Source: CALAED01 sp035765195 (GTDB taxonomy: Bacteria > Actinomycetota > Actinomycetes > Streptosporangiales > Streptosporangiaceae). Taken from it: 64,000 nucleotides of DNA. Positions 1 through 9,174 of the stretch are shown here, one piece after another (within the stretch, counting starts at the first letter, position 1; each line of letters opens with the position of its first letter). The notes below the pieces were generated by a model, which was not told where the DNA came from, searched no databases, and was given only the letters and a program-made list of their open reading frames with translations. Both the position numbers and the translations under genes were made by a program. The stretch is taken from contig DASTYC010000040.1 in the NCBI GenBank assembly GCA_035765195.1, positions 319,407 through 383,406 on the forward strand, written 5' to 3'.

Positions 1-1
1 G

Positions 2-145
2 TCGTTCATCGTCGGGTACGCCTCGATCGCCTGGCTGCTGCGCTTCTTGGTCCGGCACTCGATGCTGTTGTTCGTGTACTACCGGGTCGCGATCGGCGGC
101 ATCCTGCTCGGCCTCCTCGCCGCGGGCGCCATCGCCGCGACGTAA
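2..145 (+). CDS. uppP: Undecaprenyl-diphosphatase UppP (BacA), C-terminal end only
   Basis: The last 47 codons of a gene that begins outside the window. UppP dephosphorylates undecaprenyl diphosphate in the membrane to recycle the lipid carrier for peptidoglycan synthesis. The visible tail has the family's final two membrane segments, including the stretch FIVGYASIAWLLRFL and an FVYYR motif before a Gly/Leu/Ala-rich last helix, then TAA. Identification rests on this tail alone; the catalytic N-terminal part is not visible. It converges with fabI across a GC-rich hairpin. Confidence 0.8.
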   Translation, partial: SFIVGYASIAWLLRFLVRHSMLLFVYYRVAIGGILLGLLAAGAIAAT

Positions 146-156
146 CCGCCCCGACC

Positions 157-193
157 GCCGCCCACCGCGGGCGACGCCCGGGGCGAGGGCGGC
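157..193. terminator. Nested hairpin between convergent uppP and fabI
   Basis: GCCGCCC at 157-163 pairs with GGGCGGC at 187-193 and encloses a second CGGGC/GCCCG stem. It lies between two convergent stop codons, so a bidirectional terminator is likely. No T-tract follows. Confidence 0.4.
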
Positions 194-202
194 GCGGCGG
201 GC

Positions 203-982
203 TCAGGCGCCGACCGCGTGCACACCGCCGTCGACGTGGACGATCTCTCCCGTGGTCGCGGGGAACCAGTCGGACAGCAACGCGACGCAGGCGCGCGCGG
301 CCGGCTCGGGGTCGGCGACGTCCCAGCCGAGGGGGGCCAGCTCGGGCCACCGGGTGGTGAACTGCTCGAAGCCCGGGATGCTCTTGGCGGCCATCGTCTT
401 CAGCGGCCCGGCGGCGACGAGGTTGACCCGCACGCCCTCGGCGCCGAGGTAGCGCGCCAGGTAGCGCGAGCACGACTCCAGGCCCGCCTTGGCCACGCCC
501 ATCCAGTCGTAGACCGGCCAGGCCTTGGTCGCGTCGAAGTCGAGGCCGACCACCGACCCGCCGCCCTTGAGCAGCGACCGGCACGCCATGGTGAGCGATT
601 TGAGCGAGTAGGCCGAGATGTGCATCGCGGTCGCGACGTCGTCCCACGTCGTGTCGAGGAAGTTGCCGCCGAGCGCGGTCTGCGGCGCGAAGCCGATCGC
701 GTGCACCACGCCGTCGAGGCCGTCGACGTGCTCGCCGACCCGCTCGGCCAGCGACGCCAGCTGGTCGTCGTCGGTGACGTCGAGCTCGAGCACCGGCGGC
801 GGACCGCCGTCGGGGCCGGGCGGCAGGCGTTTGGCGATCCGCTCGACCAGGCTCATCCGGCCGAAACCGCTCACGATGACCGTGGCGCCCTCCTGCCGGG
901 CGATCTTGGCGACGTGAAAGCCGATGGAGGCGTCGGTGAGCACGCCGGTGACCAGGACGCGCTTGCCGTCGAGGATGCCCAT
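203..982 (-). CDS. fabI: Enoyl-[acyl-carrier-protein] reductase (NADH), FabI/InhA type
   Basis: 259 aa, full length for the family. FabI carries out the last reduction of the fatty-acid elongation cycle, trans-2-enoyl-ACP to acyl-ACP, in the cytoplasm. The N-terminus reads GKRVLVTGVLTDASIGFHVA, the FabI/InhA variant of the Rossmann nucleotide loop. The active-site pair appears as YDWMGVAKA (Tyr-x6-Lys) near residue 160, and the C-terminus ends in the usual VDGG region. The start codon directly abuts the fabG stop, so the two are one translationally linked operon transcribed from fabG. This fabG-fabI (mabA-inhA) order is the standard actinobacterial arrangement. Confidence 0.95.
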   Translation of the reverse strand: MGILDGKRVLVTGVLTDASIGFHVAKIARQEGATVIVSGFGRMSLVERIAKRLPPGPDGGPPPVLELDVTDDDQLASLAERVGEHVDGLDGVVHAIGFAPQTALGGNFLDTTWDDVATAMHISAYSLKSLTMACRSLLKGGGSVVGLDFDATKAWPVYDWMGVAKAGLESCSRYLARYLGAEGVRVNLVAAGPLKTMAAKSIPGFEQFTTRWPELAPLGWDVADPEPAARACVALLSDWFPATTGEIVHVDGGVHAVGA

Positions 983-1687
983 TCAGTGTCCCATTCCCAG
1001 GCCGCCGTCGACCGGGATGACGGCGCCGGTGATGTAGGCGGCGTCATCACTGGCCATGAACCGCACGACCTTCGCGATCTCTGTCGGGTCGGCGATGCGA
1101 CCCAGCGGGATCTGCTTTTTGATCTCGGCCTGCCGCTCTTCGCTCAGCGCCGCCGTCATGTCGGTGTCCACGAAGCCGGGCGCGATGACGTTCGCCGTGA
1201 TGCCGCGCGAACCGAGCTCGCGGGCGATCGAACGGGCCAGCCCGACGAGACCGGCCTTGGACGCCGCGTAGTTCGCCTGGCCGCCCGAGCCGAGCAGCCC
1301 GACCACGGAGGAGATGAAGATGATGCGTCCGCTGCGCATGCGCATCATGCCCTTGACCGCCCGCTTGGCGACCCGGAACGCGCCGGTGAGGTTGGTGTCG
1401 ACCACCGTGCTGAAGTCGTCTTCGCTCATCAGGGCGACCAGCGTGTCCTTGGTCATGCCGGCGTTGGCGACGAGCACCTCGACCGGTCCCTGCTCCGCCT
1501 CGATCTTCGCCAGGGCCGCGTCGACGTCCGTCCACTTGGTGACATCGCAGCGCACCGCGAACAGGCCCTCGGGCGGCTCGCCGGAGCGGTAGGTCACGGC
1601 CACGGCGTCGCCGCCCGCGGCGAGCTCGCGGGCGATCGCGAGACCGATGCCGCGGTTGCCGCCGGTGACGAGGACGGAGCGGCTCAT
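983..1687 (-). CDS. fabG: 3-oxoacyl-[acyl-carrier-protein] reductase FabG
   Basis: 234 aa short-chain dehydrogenase that reduces 3-oxoacyl-ACP to 3-hydroxyacyl-ACP with NADPH. Visible motifs are TGGNRGIG (cofactor loop, residues 8-15), NAG near residue 85, the catalytic Ser in ISSVVG, and Tyr-x3-Lys in NYAASKAG near residue 150. The end PVDGGLGMGH is typical of FabG/MabA. A GGGAGGTG ribosome binding site stands just upstream of the ATG. First gene of the fabG-fabI operon. Confidence 0.95.
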   Translation of the reverse strand: MSRSVLVTGGNRGIGLAIARELAAGGDAVAVTYRSGEPPEGLFAVRCDVTKWTDVDAALAKIEAEQGPVEVLVANAGMTKDTLVALMSEDDFSTVVDTNLTGAFRVAKRAVKGMMRMRSGRIIFISSVVGLLGSGGQANYAASKAGLVGLARSIARELGSRGITANVIAPGFVDTDMTAALSEERQAEIKKQIPLGRIADPTEIAKVVRFMASDDAAYITGAVIPVDGGLGMGH

Positions 1688-1807
1688 GTGTCACACCTCC
1701 CAGCTGTGCCGATGGCACGCCACGCTATCGGGCTACCCGCCGGTATCGCCCGCATGTCCCCGCCAATCCAGGACGGCCCGCTTTGTAGAACACGGTAGGT
1801 TGCGACC

Positions 1808-3330
<1,523 letters not shown>

Positions 3331-3334
<4 letters not shown>

Positions 3335-4728
3335 CCGGGCCGCGGACGACGGCGCCACAGGAGACGGTGGAGCGGGCGCTGGCGCTGTCGCGGGCCGATG
3401 ACTGCGTCGTCATCGCGACCGAGTCCAGCGACGCCAACCTGCGCTGGGCGGGCAACACGCTGACCACCAACGGCGTCACCCGGTCGCGGCGGCTCACCGT
3501 GATCGCGCTGCACGGCAAGGGCGGCGGCGTCGCCGCGGGCGTCGTGTCCAGGTCGGGGGTCGAACCCGCCCAGGTCGAGGAGGTCGTCCGGGCCGCCGAG
3601 CAGGTCGCGGCCGACAGCGACCCGGCCGAGGACGCGATGCCGCTCGTCGCCGACACCGCCGCCGGCGACTGGGGCGCCCCGCCGGCCGAGACCGGGATCG
3701 GGGTCTTCTCCGGATTCGCCCCCGCGCTGGGCGAGGCGTTCGCCGCGGCCGCCGCGGGCGGACGGAAGCTGTACGGCTTCGCGCACCACGCGATGACCTC
3801 GACGTTCGTCGGGTCGTCCGCGGGGCTGCGGCTGCGCCACGACCAGCCCACCGGCAAGGTCGAGATCAACGCCAAGGCGGGCGACCTGTCCAGCTCGGCG
3901 TGGGCCGGGGTGAGCACCTCTGACTTCCGCGACGTGGACGTGCCCGGGCTGAGCGAAGAGCTGACCCGCCGCCTGGAGTGGGGCAGGCGACGCGTCGACC
4001 TGCCCGCCGGCCGCTACGAGACGCTGCTGCCGCCGGCAGCGGTCGCCGACCTGATGACCTACATGTACTGGACGGCGGGCGCCCGCGACGCCCACGACGG
4101 CCACACGGTCTTCAGCCGGGCCGGCGGCGGCACCCGGGTGGGCGAGCAACTGGCCGATCTGCCGGTCCGGATCTACAGCGACCCCGCCGCGGCGGGCCTG
4201 GAGTGCGCGCCGTTCGTGATCGCGCCGGCCTCGGGCCGCAATTCCTCCGTCTTCGACAACGGGCTGCCGCTCGGCGCCACGGACTGGATCACCGACGGCC
4301 GGCTGGCCGCGTTGCTGCAGACCCGCCAGTCCGCCGGCCTGACCGGCCTGCCGGTCACCCCGGCGATCGACAACCTCCTCATGGCGGGGCCGGACGACGC
4401 GCCCTCGCTCGAGGAGATGGTCGCCCGCACCGGCCGCGGGCTGCTGCTCACCTGCCTGTGGTACATCCGCGAGGTGGACCCCCAGTCGCTGCTGCTGACC
4501 GGGCTCACCCGCGACGGCGTCTATCTCGTCGAGGGCGGCGAGGTGGTCGGCGAGGTGAACAACTTCAGGTTCAACGAGAGCCCGGTCGGCATCTTGTCGC
4601 GGCTGGCCGAAGTCGGCCGCGCCGAAAAGGTGCTCGGCAGGGAGTGGTCGGACTACTTCACGCGGACGGCGATGCCGCCGCTGCGGGTGCCCGACTTCAA
4701 CATGTCAACGGTCAGCCAGGCGTCCTGA
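3331..4728 (+). CDS. tldE: TldE/PmbA-type metalloprotease partner subunit
   Basis: 465 aa. Same PmbA/TldD superfamily as the preceding gene but without the HExxxH zinc motif, as expected for the TldE partner, which shapes the protease chamber. The ATG overlaps the tldD stop by four bases (ATGA). Conserved segments include NAKAGDLSSSAWAGVST in the middle and GEVNNFRFNESPVGIL near the end. The frame stays open well upstream, but the ATGA overlap and the family length support this start. A strong hairpin follows the stop. Confidence 0.88.
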
Positions 4729-4731
4729 GGC

Positions 4732-4760
4732 CCCCGCGCCCGGCACGCCCGGGCGCGGGG
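4732..4760 (+). terminator. GC-rich terminator hairpin after tldD-tldE
   Basis: A perfect 11-bp stem, CCCCGCGCCCG with CGGGCGCGGGG, closes a 7-base loop starting 4 bases after the tldE stop. There is no U-tract, which is common in actinomycete terminators. Confidence 0.65.
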
Positions 4761-4775
4761 CGGGAACCCACACCC

Positions 4776-4805
4776 GGAACGCCCGGGAACGCCCGGGAAC
4801 GCCCG
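4776..4805. repeat. Three tandem copies of a 10-bp unit GGAACGCCCG
   Basis: Short perfect tandem repeat in the gap between the tldE terminator and the dodecin gene. The surrounding 4761-4961 stretch is low-complexity GC-rich DNA with no open frame I can support. Confidence 0.7.
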
Positions 4806-4961
4806 CGCCGCGGCCCCTGGCGCCCCTGTGGCGGCCCTGTGGCCGCCCTCCGGCGCCGGGGGGCGGCCCGAGGTCTTCTCGGGCCCGCGCGGAGCGTCCC
4901 CGGCGTCTTGGGCGTCCTGAACGTCCCGGGCGCGTTCCCGGCCGATCCGCGCGGCGACGCG

Positions 4962-5174
4962 TCAGGCGTCCTCGAGGCGGAAGCCGACCTTCAGACCGAC
5001 CTGGTAGTGGGCCACTTCGCCATCGACGATCTGACCGCGGACCTCGGTGATTTCGAACCAATCGAGATGCCTGAGCGTCTCTGCCGCCCGCCTGATGCCG
5101 TTGCGCACGGCGGTGTCGACGCTTTCGGGCGAGGTGCCGACAATCTCCGTCACGCGATATGTCCGGTCCGTCAC
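4962..5174 (-). CDS. Dodecin family flavin-binding protein
   Basis: 70 aa, the usual dodecin length. Dodecins form hollow dodecamers that bind FMN, riboflavin or CoA and are thought to buffer free flavin. The sequence shows the family pattern: a short strand RVTEIVGTSPES, one helix (AVRNGIRRAAETLRHLDWFEITEVRG, with the flavin-stacking Trp), and two final strands ending VGLKVGFRLED. The GTG start is chosen because GGAGGGAG precedes it by 5 bases. The gene is divergent from the DUF3099 gene. Confidence 0.9.
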   Translation of the reverse strand: MTDRTYRVTEIVGTSPESVDTAVRNGIRRAAETLRHLDWFEITEVRGQIVDGEVAHYQVGLKVGFRLEDA

Positions 5175-5210
5175 GGCTCTCCCTCCAGATCCAAAGGAAT
5201 TCAGCGTAAC

Positions 5211-5606
5211 GTGGCCGATGTGAGGGTCATTTCGCGAGGTCAGCGCAAGAGCCCGGTCTACCGGGTGACGGATGCGCCCCGGCCCATGTCGGAGGACATC
5301 AGGTACCGCCAGCGGCGATACCTGATCTCCATGGGCGTCCGCACCGCCTGCCTGCTGACGGCGATCTTCCTGGCCGGGCGGGGTCCGGTCTGGCTGATCG
5401 GCATCATGATCGCCGCCGCGGTCGTGCTGCCGTACATCAGCGTCGTCTTCGCCAATGGCGGGCGCGAGCCGGACGACACGCCTCGGCTCGAATCCTCTTC
5501 CGAACCACCCGCGGGAAGCGTGCCACCCGCCCCACACGTCGATGCCGACACGCATGGGACGAGCCACAAGCGGGTTTCCGGACACCCTTGGCAGATCGGC
5601 TCGTGA
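5211..5606 (+). CDS. DUF3099-type small membrane protein
   Basis: 131 aa, start GTG with AAAGGA about 11 bases upstream; a second in-frame GTG three codons later is possible. The N-terminal part VYRVTDAPRPMSEDIRYRQRRYLISMG matches my memory of the actinobacterial DUF3099 family. It is followed by two hydrophobic segments separated by GRGP (about residues 45-60 and 65-85) and a Pro/Ser-rich hydrophilic tail. Function unknown. It sits immediately upstream of the 6C-type RNA, whose promoter begins 8 bases after its stop. Confidence 0.75.
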   Translation: MADVRVISRGQRKSPVYRVTDAPRPMSEDIRYRQRRYLISMGVRTACLLTAIFLAGRGPVWLIGIMIAAAVVLPYISVVFANGGREPDDTPRLESSSEPPAGSVPPAPHVDADTHGTSHKRVSGHPWQIGS

Positions 5607-5613
5607 CAATCTC

Positions 5614-5645
5614 TTGACTAACCTACGGGGGTTTCGGTGTACGAT
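5614..5645 (+). promoter_or_regulatory. Putative promoter of the 6C-type RNA
   Basis: TTGACT (5614-5619) and TACGAT (5640-5645) resemble housekeeping -35 and -10 boxes, with a long 20-base spacer. The predicted start near 5652 coincides with the foot of the first hairpin, which supports the assignment more than the spacing does. Confidence 0.45.
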
Positions 5646-5651
5646 TTATAC

Positions 5652-5768
5652 CGGCGCTCTGGTCCCCCGTCGGAGCGCCCGTGCCGGTGTTCCGGGCCCC
5701 CGTCGGAACACCGATGATGCGGCGCCGGGTGGATTGCCCCCGTATCCACCCGGCGTCGCCTTCTCTTT
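5652..5768 (+). ncRNA. 6C-class small RNA with three C-loop hairpins
   Basis: Three consecutive stem-loops each present a CCCCCGT run in the loop. Hairpin 1 pairs 5653-5659 with 5673-5679. Hairpin 2 pairs 5685-5693 with 5705-5713. Hairpin 3 pairs 5719-5733 with 5745-5759 (one G-U) and is followed by TTCTCTTT, so it also looks like the intrinsic terminator. The 6C RNA of actinobacteria (called B11 in Mycobacterium tuberculosis) is defined by hairpins with C-rich loops that base-pair with G-rich ribosome binding sites of target mRNAs. The class was recognised from structure and loop sequence only. Each C-run here is five, not six, and the third C-loop sits in the terminator. Confidence 0.75.
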
Positions 5769-5791
5769 GGGACCCCCTCTCACCTGGCCGG

Positions 5792-5831
5792 TCATGGCGA
5801 TGACCTGTCCGTGAGCCGCGCCCGGCGCGGT
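5792..5831. repeat. Two further small hairpins downstream of the RNA
   Basis: GGTCAT-GGCG-ATGACC (5792-5807) and a CCGCGCC/CGGCGCGG inverted repeat (5817-5831) continue the run of hairpins into the gap before the arsenic gene. Role unclear; they may be extra termination or processing signals. Confidence 0.35.
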
Positions 5832-5884
5832 GGATCGTCCCGTCCCCTCGGCCGTTCGCCGCCGCCGGCGACCGCCCGGCCACT

Positions 5885-5919
5885 CCCATCCACGCCCCAT
5901 CCACGCCCCATCCACGCCC
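5885..5919. repeat. Three 11-bp tandem repeats, CATCCACGCCC
   Basis: Short perfect tandem array in the 518-base gap 5607-6124. Apart from the RNA, these repeats and the ArsR-type operator, I see nothing coding in this gap. Confidence 0.6.
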
Positions 5920-6093
5920 CCGCCACCGCCCGCCGGGCCCGAACCCGCGGCGCCGCCGTATGTCCTCCGGGCCACTGATGTATGTCTTCCGCCCGCTCGA
6001 TTCGCGGCGCGTCCGCCGCGCACCCGTCTCCACGCGCCGCGGGGACGGCTCGTCCCGCCCCGCGGCCGGCCATGGACGCCTGTCCGAATACTC

Positions 6094-6117
6094 CATCAAT
6101 CTGAATTGATGTATTGT
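6094..6117 (+). promoter_or_regulatory. ArsR-type operator overlapping a putative -10 box
   Basis: A perfect 18-bp palindrome CATCAAT-CTGA-ATTGATG (6094-6111) resembles ATCAA-n-TTGAT operators bound by ArsR repressors. TATTGT (6112-6117) follows directly and would place transcript initiation at or next to the GTG start at 6125. Binding of the fusion protein here would block its own promoter. Confidence 0.6.
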
Positions 6118-6124
6118 TCCGCGG

Positions 6125-6961
6125 GTGGGTACACGCACACGGCACGCGCCACCGCCGTTCGCGCGGATGGCGGCCGATCCGCTGCGGTGGCGGCTGCTGC
6201 GCGAGCTCGCGCGCAGCGACCGGCGCGTGCGGGAGCTGGTGGCGCTGGTCGGCCAGCCGCAAAACCTCGTCTCCTACCACCTGGGGCGGCTGCGCGCGAG
6301 CGGGCTGGTGGCGGCTCGGCGCAGCAGCTTCGACGGCCGCGACACCTACTACCATCTCGATCTTTCGCGCTGCGCCCAGTCGCTGGCGGCCGCGGGCGCC
6401 GCCCTGCATCCGGCCCTGCGTCCCGGGGGGCGCCTCGACCCCGCGTCCCCGCCCGCGCCCCCGCTCTCGGGGACCGGCCCGGCTCCGTACACCGTGCTGT
6501 TTCTGTGCACCGGCAACAGCGCCCGATCACAGGCGGCCGAGGCGTTCGTCCGGGCCCGCTCCGGCGGCCGGATCGAGGCCTTCAGCGCGGGCACGCACCC
6601 CAAACCGCTGCACCCCGACACGGTGCGGGTGATGGCGGCGCGCGGCATAGACCTGACGGGGCACCGGCCCAAGCATCTCAGCGTGTTCGCCCAGCGGCGT
6701 TTCAGCTATGTGATCACCTTGTGCGACCGGGCCAGGGAGGCCTCCCCCGCCTTTCCCGGCCGGCCCACCCACATCCACTGGAGCCTTCCCGACCCCGCCG
6801 CCTCCCCCGGCGACGACGGCTATCCCCGGTTCGAGTCGATGGCGGCCGAGCTCGAGACCCGCATCGGGTTCTGGCAGGCCACCGTGGGCGCGGACCCCGC
6901 GCACACGCACACGGATCTCGTGGCAGACACAGACGACCCATCGGACGAGGAGGAAGTGTGA
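6125..6961 (+). CDS. ArsR repressor fused to a low-molecular-weight-phosphatase-type arsenate reductase
   Basis: 278 aa with two domains. Residues 1-85 form an ArsR-type winged helix (VSYHLGRLRASGLV is the recognition region). A Pro-rich linker covers about residues 95-120. Residues 121-265 carry an LMW-phosphatase fold with the P-loop CTGNSARS, nucleophile Cys128, and an Asp-Pro in the later loop. Enzymes of this type reduce arsenate to arsenite. The GTG start has no ribosome binding site and may be the first transcribed codon. Fusions of this kind are known in actinobacteria, so the architecture is established, but no arsenite efflux gene is adjacent. Without an ArsB/Acr3 neighbour, arsenic specificity is an inference. 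Confidence 0.85.
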   Translation: MGTRTRHAPPPFARMAADPLRWRLLRELARSDRRVRELVALVGQPQNLVSYHLGRLRASGLVAARRSSFDGRDTYYHLDLSRCAQSLAAAGAALHPALRPGGRLDPASPPAPPLSGTGPAPYTVLFLCTGNSARSQAAEAFVRARSGGRIEAFSAGTHPKPLHPDTVRVMAARGIDLTGHRPKHLSVFAQRRFSYVITLCDRAREASPAFPGRPTHIHWSLPDPAASPGDDGYPRFESMAAELETRIGFWQATVGADPAHTHTDLVADTDDPSDEEEV

Positions 6962-7362
6962 TGACCAGCCCACAGGACATGGTCAACGTTCGCTACATGG
7001 TCGACGACGTGCAGGCGGCCGTCGACTTCTACACCGGCCATCTCGGCTTCGCGCTGTGCTCCAGCGCGGCGCCGGCGTTCGCCGACGTGACCCGCGGCAA
7101 CCTGCGCCTGCTGCTGGCCGGGCCGAAGAGCTCGGCCGGCCGGCCGATGCCCGACGGGCGCACGCCCGAGCCGGGCGGGTGGAATCGGATCCACCTCATC
7201 GTCCCCGACCTCACCGCGGAGGTCGCCCGGCTGCGCGCCGACGGCGTGCCCTTCCGCAACGACATCGTCACCGGCCCAGGCGGCAAACAGATCCTGGTCG
7301 AAGACCCCGCCGGCAACGTGGTCGAGCTGTTCGAACCCGCCGCCTCCCCGCCCGCCCGCTGA
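6961..7362 (+). CDS. VOC (glyoxalase/bleomycin-resistance) family protein
   Basis: 133 aa. The start overlaps the preceding stop by one base (TGATG), so the two genes are translationally coupled. VOC metalloenzyme features include an opening VRYMVDDVQAAVDFYTGHLGF, a central IHLIVPDL strand, and the closing signature EDPAGNVVELFEP with its metal-binding Glu. The ArsI carbon-arsenic lyase would need a vicinal cysteine pair; only one Cys is present (near residue 28), so I do not call it ArsI. Substrate unknown; coupling to the ArsR-ArsC fusion suggests a detoxification role. Confidence 0.8.
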   Translation: MTSPQDMVNVRYMVDDVQAAVDFYTGHLGFALCSSAAPAFADVTRGNLRLLLAGPKSSAGRPMPDGRTPEPGGWNRIHLIVPDLTAEVARLRADGVPFRNDIVTGPGGKQILVEDPAGNVVELFEPAASPPAR

Positions 7363-7524
7363 GACCCGGCGAGACCCGGCGATTTCGGCGACCGCCGCGA
7401 TCTTGCCGCGTGCGCGTCAATGCCGCACGCATCCGCAGTTGAACAGGCGCCGAGTTTTACGGCCGACATCGGCCACGGCGCCATACTGCAATGTGCGCAC
7501 ATAAATGCTTACGATGTGACCGGC

Positions 7525-7553
7525 TTGGCTTGATCCTTTGCTGTCTTTATAAA
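7525..7553 (+). promoter_or_regulatory. Putative housekeeping promoter of the haloperoxidase-like gene
   Basis: TTGGCT and TATAAA are separated by exactly 17 bases, unusually AT-rich for this window. The predicted transcript start is about 40 bases before the ATG at 7601. The rest of the 7363-7524 gap shows nothing I can support. Confidence 0.6.
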
Positions 7554-7600
7554 ACAGGTCTAAGAGCCGGCCCGGTGCCCCCACGAAGGGATAATTCCCC

Positions 7601-9103
7601 ATGTTAAGCTTTATGCGCGCACGAAGTCTCAATTTCCGAAAGTTGGCTGTCGCATTTTGCGCGATCGTGTCGCTCAGCCTGCTCGCGGTTCCGGCGGCGG
7701 CCGTCCCAAAGGACGAGCCGCCGCCGGTTTTCGATCTCGACAACGGCAATGCCGTGGCCCAGGTGGTCTTCCCCGCACTTCAGCAGGCCCAGGGCGCGAC
7801 GATATCCGCAGACGGCTCCGACGTCACGCTCATCGTCGACCACGCCATGCTCCTGGAACTCGCCTGGTTCGACGCCATCGCACCGTTCCACGCCAAGGCG
7901 GTCGGCATCTTCTCCAATCTCGGCCGCCGGCCCTCGAGCGAGAACACCAACCGGAACAAGAACACCGCCGTCATTTATGCGTCCTATCGCATCTTGAACA
8001 AGCTCATTCCGGAGTTCTCGGCCGAGTGGCGCACCATGGTGAAATCCGCCGGCCTCGATCCCGACGACGGACAGGAGAACACCGATACCGCGATCGGTCT
8101 CGGCAACCTCGCCGCCCGCCGCGCGCTCGAAGCGCGGAACAAGGACGGCATGAACAGGTTCGGCGACGAGGGGGGCGCCCGGTACAACGCGCAGCCCTAC
8201 GCGGACTACACCGGTTACGTTCCGGTGAATACCGCTTACGCGCTTCGCAATCCGTCGCGGTGGCAGCCGAATATCCTTTCCAACAAGAACGGCATCTTCA
8301 CGGTGCAGCAGTTCGCCACCCCGCAGATGCGGCTCAACAAGCCGATCACCTATGACGACCCGAGCCGATTCGAGCTCGCCCCGCCGCGCGACAGCGACCA
8401 TCGCCGCCTCGCCGCCTACCGGCGTCAGGCCGATGAGGTCCTCGCGGCCTCGGCCGGGTTGACCGACGCCCAAAAGATGACCGCCGAGATGTTCAACGAC
8501 AAGTTCCTGTCCATCGGCTTCGCCGCCACCGGCACGGCGATCGGGCAAAAGGGCCTGGACATCGAGCAGACGGTGCACTTCGTCGCCACCATCGAGATCG
8601 CCATCTTCGACGTCACCATCGCGGTGTGGCATCAAAAGGCGCGTTACGACGCGGTACGGCCGTTCAGCGCGATCCGCTACCTGTACGGCGACAAGCGGCT
8701 GCGCGCCTGGGGCGGACCGGGCAAGGGCACGGTCGACGACATCACCGGCAAGGAGTGGCGCGGCTACCTCAACACCGCCAACCATCCCGAGTACCCCTCG
8801 GGGTCGGCCGGACTCTGCCAGGCCTACGCGCAGGCGGCGCGACGCTTCTTCGGCACCGACGCGATCCAGATCGCGGTGCCCTTCCCGGCCGGTTCGTCGC
8901 GGGTCGAACCAGGGGTCACGCCGGCGCGCGACCTCACGTTGAGCTGGAGCACGTGGACCGATTTCGCCCGCGACTGCGGCATGAGCAGGCTCTGGGGCGG
9001 GGTGCACTTCCGGGCCTCGATCGAGTCGATGAACGGCTTCGCCCCCCAGTTCGGCGAACGCGCCCACGTCTTCGTCCAGCGGAAGCTCAACGGCGACCGG
9101 TGA
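7601..9103 (+). CDS. Secreted vanadium-haloperoxidase/PAP2-superfamily protein with altered active site
   Basis: 500 aa with an N-terminal signal peptide (KLAVAFCAIVSLSLLAV then an AAA/AVP cleavage region), so probably exported. AAGGGA about 10 bases upstream supports the ATG at 7601; a second ATG four codons on is possible. The haloperoxidase/acid-phosphatase signature is visible in three blocks: Lys346-x6-Arg-Pro, PSG at 399-401, and SR-x5-H with His469. In classical enzymes the second block is PSGH; here residue 402 is Ser, so the acid-base histidine is missing. This subgroup may be a phosphatase-like or inactive relative. Halide oxidation should not be assumed. Confidence 0.7.
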   Translation: MLSFMRARSLNFRKLAVAFCAIVSLSLLAVPAAAVPKDEPPPVFDLDNGNAVAQVVFPALQQAQGATISADGSDVTLIVDHAMLLELAWFDAIAPFHAKAVGIFSNLGRRPSSENTNRNKNTAVIYASYRILNKLIPEFSAEWRTMVKSAGLDPDDGQENTDTAIGLGNLAARRALEARNKDGMNRFGDEGGARYNAQPYADYTGYVPVNTAYALRNPSRWQPNILSNKNGIFTVQQFATPQMRLNKPITYDDPSRFELAPPRDSDHRRLAAYRRQADEVLAASAGLTDAQKMTAEMFNDKFLSIGFAATGTAIGQKGLDIEQTVHFVATIEIAIFDVTIAVWHQKARYDAVRPFSAIRYLYGDKRLRAWGGPGKGTVDDITGKEWRGYLNTANHPEYPSGSAGLCQAYAQAARRFFGTDAIQIAVPFPAGSSRVEPGVTPARDLTLSWSTWTDFARDCGMSRLWGGVHFRASIESMNGFAPQFGERAHVFVQRKLNGDR

Positions 9104-9174
9104 TCCGCGCGGCGGGGCCGTCGTGTCGCCCGATCCCCGCGGCGACCGGCGGCCCCACACGCGTCCGCCCGCCG

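Noticed and set aside
5886..5920. CRISPR-like array
   Set aside because: Three 11-bp units in direct tandem without spacers are a simple repeat.
6961..7362. ArsI carbon-arsenic lyase
   Set aside because: VOC fold and context fit, but only one cysteine is present and the required vicinal pair is missing.
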